DNA from: Thalassovita taeanensis
GTDB taxonomy: Bacteria > Pseudomonadota > Alphaproteobacteria > Rhodobacterales > Rhodobacteraceae
DNA: 64,000 nt
NCBI RefSeq assembly: GCF_900110775.1
Contig: NZ_FOEP01000008.1
Span: 62,001 to 126,000, forward strand
Direction of reading: 5' to 3'
The notes under the pieces were generated by a model, which saw only the letters and a list, made by a program, of their open reading frames with translations, ran no database searches and had not been told where the DNA came from. Position 1 is the stretch's first letter; each line of letters starts with the position of its first letter. The position numbers and the translations under genes were made by a program. This document shows positions 60,117-64,000 of this stretch, piece after piece.

Positions 60117-60998
60117 TCATAGCATCCCAAGCCGCTTCGCCCGCTCCAGCAACATCTTCACTGATGATGGCTGCCAGCTTGTCCGGCCGCGGGGTGTGCG
60201 CTCACGCATGTTCTCCAAGCGGGCGCAGATGGCCTCAAGCGTAATGTCGGGATCGGCGCCCTTGATACCCGCGACGATGGCGGGCAGGCGATCATCTCGC
60301 GCACGCGGGCCCGCGCGATCAAGCACAGTCGCGGGGAGGAACCCATCGCGGACATAGGCGTTCACAGCGCGCAGCAGACGGCTTTGCGTCCAGCGCCGGG
60401 CCTCGGGTAGGGGGCCGTTGATGATGCGCACCACATCTTCCCAAGCCAGATCGGGGCGCAGCCGACGCACATGGGGCACCCAGTCCTGCGCAGTTTCATT
60501 CAGGCGTTCCATATATCCGTCCTGTCGCGCCAGTCGGACCTTGCGTAGCGCAGCCGGATCCCGGGCGCGTAGGCCAGGGTTTCCGCCGACCCGCCCCTTT
60601 GTTCGTGCGTTGGCAAGCCCAGCCTTGGTCCGTTCACGGATCAGGGCGCGCTCGAACTCGGCGGCTGCACCCAGAACCTGCAGCGTGAACTTGCCCTGCG
60701 GCGATGCCGTGTCGATCGGGTCCTGGATTGACCGAAAGAACGCGCCCTTGGCTTCCAGCCGTTCAATCACCTCCAGCAAATGCGACAGTGAACGCGCCAA
60801 CCGGTCGATACGCACAACCACCAGCGTGTCGCCCTTGCCGATGCGCTCCAACACCCGCGCAAGCACCGGCCGCGCACGATTGCCGCCCGAGGCCTGTTCT
60901 TCATGGATCTCGGCGCACCCCGCGGATTTCAGGGCCTGCGACTGGGGCAGGGGGGTCTGATCCTCGGTTGAAACGCGCGCGTAGCCTATCAATAGCAT
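60117..60998 (-). CDS. Serine recombinase (resolvase/invertase family)
   Basis: This 293-residue protein (ATG 60998, or 61001) has the catalytic domain LIGYARVSTEDQ with the nucleophile Ser near residue 9, then VVRIDRLARSLSHLLEVIE and AEFERALIRERTKAGL. The C-terminal part is longer than in small resolvases and helical. It may resolve plasmid multimers or be left from a transposon. No res site was identified. Confidence 0.9.
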   Translation of the reverse strand: MLLIGYARVSTEDQTPLPQSQALKSAGCAEIHEEQASGGNRARPVLARVLERIGKGDTLVVVRIDRLARSLSHLLEVIERLEAKGAFFRSIQDPIDTASPQGKFTLQVLGAAAEFERALIRERTKAGLANARTKGRVGGNPGLRARDPAALRKVRLARQDGYMERLNETAQDWVPHVRRLRPDLAWEDVVRIINGPLPEARRWTQSRLLRAVNAYVRDGFLPATVLDRAGPRARDDRLPAIVAGIKGADPDITLEAICARLENMRERTPRGRTSWQPSSVKMLLERAKRLGML

Positions 60999-61198
60999 CA
61001 AAACAGGCCTTTTGCAGTTTCATATACCTCTACTAAACGACCGTTTGAAAACGAATGCAAGGGCGTGCACTGTGGCGCTGCTCAGCAGAGAACCCTTGGT
61101 TTCCATACGCTGAGCGCGATCAGCGAGCTCTCGCAGACCATCGCGCGCCCGTGCTATATAAGGTGTGCAGGCGCACTCTGACAAAACACTTTGGTAAA

Positions 61199-61222
61199 AT
61201 GCAAAAGTGCGGTATTTTGCAT
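61199..61222. promoter_or_regulatory. Inverted repeat before the winged-helix gene
   Basis: ATGCAAAA (61199-61206) and TTTTGCAT (61215-61222) are perfectly complementary and end three bases before the ATG at 61225. The position suggests an operator blocking translation or transcription start. Confidence 0.5.
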
Positions 61223-61224
61223 AC

Positions 61225-62292
61225 ATGAAGACTCAAGTATCTATGCAGTATGATATTTTTTACGATCCTCTTGTGAATGCGGAGGGGCTTGAAGAGACGT
61301 CTGAGGACGACCTGTGGTTCCTGCCCGGTCCGATGGACGAGGAGCCAGATTATCTGCCGCCCGGACCTAGGGCAGAGCTTCGTGAAACCGCAGTCCTCGA
61401 CGATTGGCGGAAGGCAGAGGCGGGCAATGCCGCGCGTCTCGCCCGTGTGGCTGGCCGGATCGGCGCGCTGGACGACCGGCTGCGCCGTGGCCCGAAAGGT
61501 TGGCGGCACAGGCTCGCGCTGATGGAGGCGGCAGACCTCAGCTGGTTTGTAGGCGACCGAATTGGCCCGGATCGGCTGGCGCTCTGGAAATCCATGCGCT
61601 TGTCCGGCGTGCAGGACGACACCGCGGCGCTCGCGCGTGTCGGATGGGCAGTGCGGCGTCTTACAGGCGGCCTTGGACCGGAAGTGGACCTGTCCGCCTT
61701 CCTCGACCGCCGCGACCCCGAGAACCTCGGCGTTGAAGCCGAACCGTTCGCGGAACGCGCGGGCGGTTGGCTCGATCTTATGGCGCAAGCCGCCGATCTT
61801 CACCCAGTCACGCGCGCTTGCATGGGCTTCCATCTCTGGAGTCTCGCGGGCCTCGGGCAGCACGGCGACCGGATGGAAGCGGCGGTCACAGCCGCACGGA
61901 TCGTGGCCAGTGAGGGCAAGGGGGCGCTCTTCGCGCCTTTGGCCATGGGCGGGGCAGGAGGATTGCGCTCCGGTGGCCCACCCGCTGACCGTCTGTCTCG
62001 TTGGCTTGACGGGATGGAGACCGCATGCCTGACCGCAATGCGTCACCTCGATGATATCGAGGCATGGTCGGCGAGGGCGGAAGCCGAGATGAGCCCGCTT
62101 TCCGGCCGCACGCCCCCGGCCTTGTGCGCGGTACTTACCGAATGGCCGCTCGTGTCCGCTCCGATGGCCGAGGCCCTGATCGGCGCCAGCCGGGCTGCCA
62201 TCCAGCGCAACCTTGCTTGGATGGAAGCGCGTGGTCTGATCCACGAGATGACGGGGCAGGGGCGGTATCGGATGTGGAGGGTCGCAACTTAA
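61225..62292 (+). CDS. RHE_PE00001-like plasmid protein with winged-helix C-terminus
   Basis: From the ATG at 61225 this is 355 residues: MQYDIFYDPLVNAEG at the start, an alpha-helical middle (LARVAGRIGALDDRLRRGPK, RLALMEAADLSWFVGDRIGP) and a C-terminal helix-turn-helix (MAEALIGASRAAIQRNLAWM, then EMTGQGRYRMW). It matches my memory of the RHE_PE00001 family of rhizobial and rhodobacterial plasmids. Function is unknown. An upstream GTG at 61207 is possible. Confidence 0.75.
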   Translation: MKTQVSMQYDIFYDPLVNAEGLEETSEDDLWFLPGPMDEEPDYLPPGPRAELRETAVLDDWRKAEAGNAARLARVAGRIGALDDRLRRGPKGWRHRLALMEAADLSWFVGDRIGPDRLALWKSMRLSGVQDDTAALARVGWAVRRLTGGLGPEVDLSAFLDRRDPENLGVEAEPFAERAGGWLDLMAQAADLHPVTRACMGFHLWSLAGLGQHGDRMEAAVTAARIVASEGKGALFAPLAMGGAGGLRSGGPPADRLSRWLDGMETACLTAMRHLDDIEAWSARAEAEMSPLSGRTPPALCAVLTEWPLVSAPMAEALIGASRAAIQRNLAWMEARGLIHEMTGQGRYRMWRVAT

Positions 62293-62465
62293 GCCGTGCT
62301 CTTTGTCGGGGGGCCGACAGTTTATGTTAGAGTCAACGCTTCTGTCCGCCAAACTTGCAGAAAATTCGCGCATCGAGCCCACTTTGATGAATTTTGCTCG
62401 AAGCACGAATGTCCGCATGGATGAAAACGAACCGCCCGTGTCCAGTCTTCGTCTCTTGCTGCGGC

Positions 62466-63785
62466 TTATAAATGCGTGGCCCAGCGAGGATGGCTCTCGT
62501 CAATGATCAAGGCATGGCTGTGCCTGCGATGTCCCCTTAGGTGGGGATGGTCGAGTGGCAAATTATCGTGGGTGTGCTCAAGCTCAACGGGATCGCCGGA
62601 CGGCCAGAGTTTCAGCGCTGCGAGCATTCCGAAGGCGGCGATGAGGGCCAGTCCGATCAGTGCGGGAACGACACCATAGACTGTCAGCAGCCATCCCGAC
62701 AGCGGATAGGTCACAAGCCAGCAGGCGTGGGACAGCGCGAATTGCGCCGCGAAGAGTGCCGGGCGGTCCCCGGCGTGGGCGGAACGGCGCAGCAGTCGGC
62801 CGGAAGGGGTGAGGACAGCGGAATATCCGAGCCCCACCAGCAACCAGGCTGTCAGAAGGATGGACCAGCCAAGGCCCGCTCCAAGGACCGTCAACGCCAG
62901 ACCGACCAGAGTAGCCACCATCAGCGTGGCTCCGCCGAACATCACGGGCCGGTCCGGCAACACATCGAGAACACGCGGCAGGACCAGCGCGGCGATCATC
63001 GACCCTGCGCCGAAGGCGAACATCGTCCAGGCCAGAGCACTTTCCGAAAGGCCGAGCGAGCCGCGCACAAGAACGACGGTATTGACCAGCACCATCGCAC
63101 CTGCCGCCGCCGCCGCGAGGTTCAATGCCAAGAGCCCGCGCAAGCGGGGCGTGGCCAGATAGATGCGGATGCCGCGCGTAGTGCGGTCATAGACACCGCG
63201 CGGCTCGGATGGGCGGGGACTGGGCAGCACGACCGAAACAACCAGAAGGGCCGATGCGGCGAAACCGAGGACCGTGCCGAGGAAAAGCGAATTGTAGGAC
63301 ATCACCGCGAGCAGAAGGGCCGCCAGCGTCGGGCTGACGATGTTTTCCAGATCGTAGGCCAGCCGCGACAGCGACAGCGCGCGGGTATAGCGCGCCTCTT
63401 CGGGCAGAACGTCCGGGATCGTCGCCTGAAAGGTCGGCGTGAAGGCGGCGGAAGCCGATTGAAGAAGGAAGATCAGGACGTAGACCTGCCAGACCTCGGT
63501 CACGAAGGGCAGTGCGAGCGCGACACCGGCACGCACCAGATCGAGCGTCACCAGAAGCGCGCGGCGCGGCACGCGGTCTGCGAAAGCCCCTGCAATGGGC
63601 GCGATGCCCACATAAGCAACCATCTTGATGGTGAAGACTGTGCCGAGGACCAGCGCCGCCCCGTCGCCCGAAAGATCAAAGGCGAGCAGGCCGAGTGCGA
63701 CTGTGGCGAGTCCGGTACCCAGAAGGGCTACGACCTGTGCCAGAAACAGGTGCCGATAAGTGCGGTCGGAGAGAATATCGAGCAT
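62466..63785 (-). CDS. MFS transporter, NreB-like nickel/cobalt exporter
   Basis: This 439-residue protein has 12 predicted helices with the MFS A-loop (AFADRVPRRALL). The C-terminal tail is rich in histidine (HTHDNLPLDHPHLRGHRRHS), as in the NreB nickel exporters. The neighbouring gene encodes an RcnR/CsoR-type metal repressor, which supports nickel or cobalt efflux. The gene starts eight bases after that repressor gene, so they form an operon. Confidence 0.85.
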   Translation of the reverse strand: MLDILSDRTYRHLFLAQVVALLGTGLATVALGLLAFDLSGDGAALVLGTVFTIKMVAYVGIAPIAGAFADRVPRRALLVTLDLVRAGVALALPFVTEVWQVYVLIFLLQSASAAFTPTFQATIPDVLPEEARYTRALSLSRLAYDLENIVSPTLAALLLAVMSYNSLFLGTVLGFAASALLVVSVVLPSPRPSEPRGVYDRTTRGIRIYLATPRLRGLLALNLAAAAAGAMVLVNTVVLVRGSLGLSESALAWTMFAFGAGSMIAALVLPRVLDVLPDRPVMFGGATLMVATLVGLALTVLGAGLGWSILLTAWLLVGLGYSAVLTPSGRLLRRSAHAGDRPALFAAQFALSHACWLVTYPLSGWLLTVYGVVPALIGLALIAAFGMLAALKLWPSGDPVELEHTHDNLPLDHPHLRGHRRHSHALIIDESHPRWATHL

Positions 63786-63793
63786 GGTCAGCC

Positions 63794-64000
63794 TCAGAGA
63801 TATCGGGCGATCGCCCGCAACTCGGCGCGATCAGTTTCAGAACTTTCAACGTCGATACAATGGTCCATGTGATCATGGATCAGCGCACGCTTGGCGTTCG
63901 TCACGGCCTTTTCGACCGCTTGCATCTGCTGAGCAATCTCCAGACAGGGTTTGCCCGCCTCGATCATTTCGATCACGGCGCGCAAATGGCCGTCAGCGCG
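63794..64000 (-). CDS. RcnR/CsoR/FrmR-family metal-sensing repressor, partial (N-terminus beyond window)
   Basis: The last ~68 codons are present: RADGHLRAVIEMIEAGKPC, LEIAQQMQAVEKAVTNAKRA and LIHDHMDHCID. The Cys in EAGKPC and the histidines of HDHMDHC fit the RcnR-type metal site for Ni or Co rather than the CsoR copper site. It should repress the exporter gene downstream until metal binds. Confidence 0.85.
   Translation of the reverse strand, partial: RADGHLRAVIEMIEAGKPCLEIAQQMQAVEKAVTNAKRALIHDHMDHCIDVESSETDRAELRAIARYL

Noticed and set aside
1-64000. tRNA, rRNA and CRISPR arrays
   Set aside because: None was seen on reading; no regularly spaced direct repeats and no clover-leaf candidates.

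Overview
The window looks like about 64 kb of a conjugative RepABC-type plasmid from an alphaproteobacterium of the Rhodobacterales (Roseobacter/Paracoccus group). The evidence is a repA-repB-repC cassette with an antisense RNA signal, a VirB-type type IV secretion (T4SS) operon, a VirD2-like relaxase with its VirD4 coupling protein, and a long run of small plasmid-backbone genes (DUF736, DUF2493, DUF3768, ArdC, a ParB-like protein and a strawberry-notch helicase), all in GC-rich codon usage. The gene set reminds me of the repABC/virB plasmids of Dinoroseobacter and relatives; that is from memory and was not searched. No rRNA, tRNA or CRISPR array was seen. Layout: 1-7.0 kb is a metal-stress island with a cut-off DsbA, DsbB, SCO, a MerR regulator, YnfA, two CDF transporters, a transglutaminase-like protein, an ICMT-like methyltransferase and two L,D-transpeptidases. 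Five of its promoters share a 19-bp spacer carrying a CTNNAG dyad, so it reads as one MerR regulon. 7.2-21.1 kb holds regulators, small secreted proteins and the T4SS operon in the order virB1, B2, B3, B4, lipoprotein, lytic transglycosylase/B5 fusion, B5, B8, B9, B10, B11, DUF4177, unknown, B6. Three of these genes carry a ~100-bp nested palindrome in frame just after the start codon. 21.3-25.9 kb is a defence cargo: a CBASS operon (E2-like protein, CD-NTase, CapV phospholipase), a DUF2188 protein, and an XRE-ImmA/PIN pair. 26.1-31.1 kb is virD4, relaxase, a MobC-like protein and a probable oriT. 31.5-33.2 kb is small backbone genes and a decayed paralogue. 34.0-38.7 kb is a lower-GC three-gene operon of SIR2-like protein, HerA ATPase and reverse transcriptase, the best candidate here for a little-described defence system. 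38.8-53.8 kb is the minus-strand plasmid backbone: rhomboid, DUF736, the 1420-residue helicase/methylase, PrlF-YhaV toxin-antitoxin, the ParB-like protein and ArdC. Many of its genes end in a shared short hairpin repeat. 54.2-58.2 kb is repC, ctRNA, repB, repA and parS-like palindromes. 58.8-64 kb holds an AAA/DUF4143 ATPase, a serine resolvase, a winged-helix protein and an NreB-like nickel exporter with a cut-off RcnR/CsoR-type repressor. How it fits together: RepABC maintains the plasmid and the VirB/VirD system transfers it. A shared AT-rich operator-like site before several transfer genes suggests common control. ArdC, CBASS, SIR2-HerA-RT and the toxin-antitoxin pairs protect or stabilise the plasmid, and the metal genes at both ends are the host-benefit cargo.
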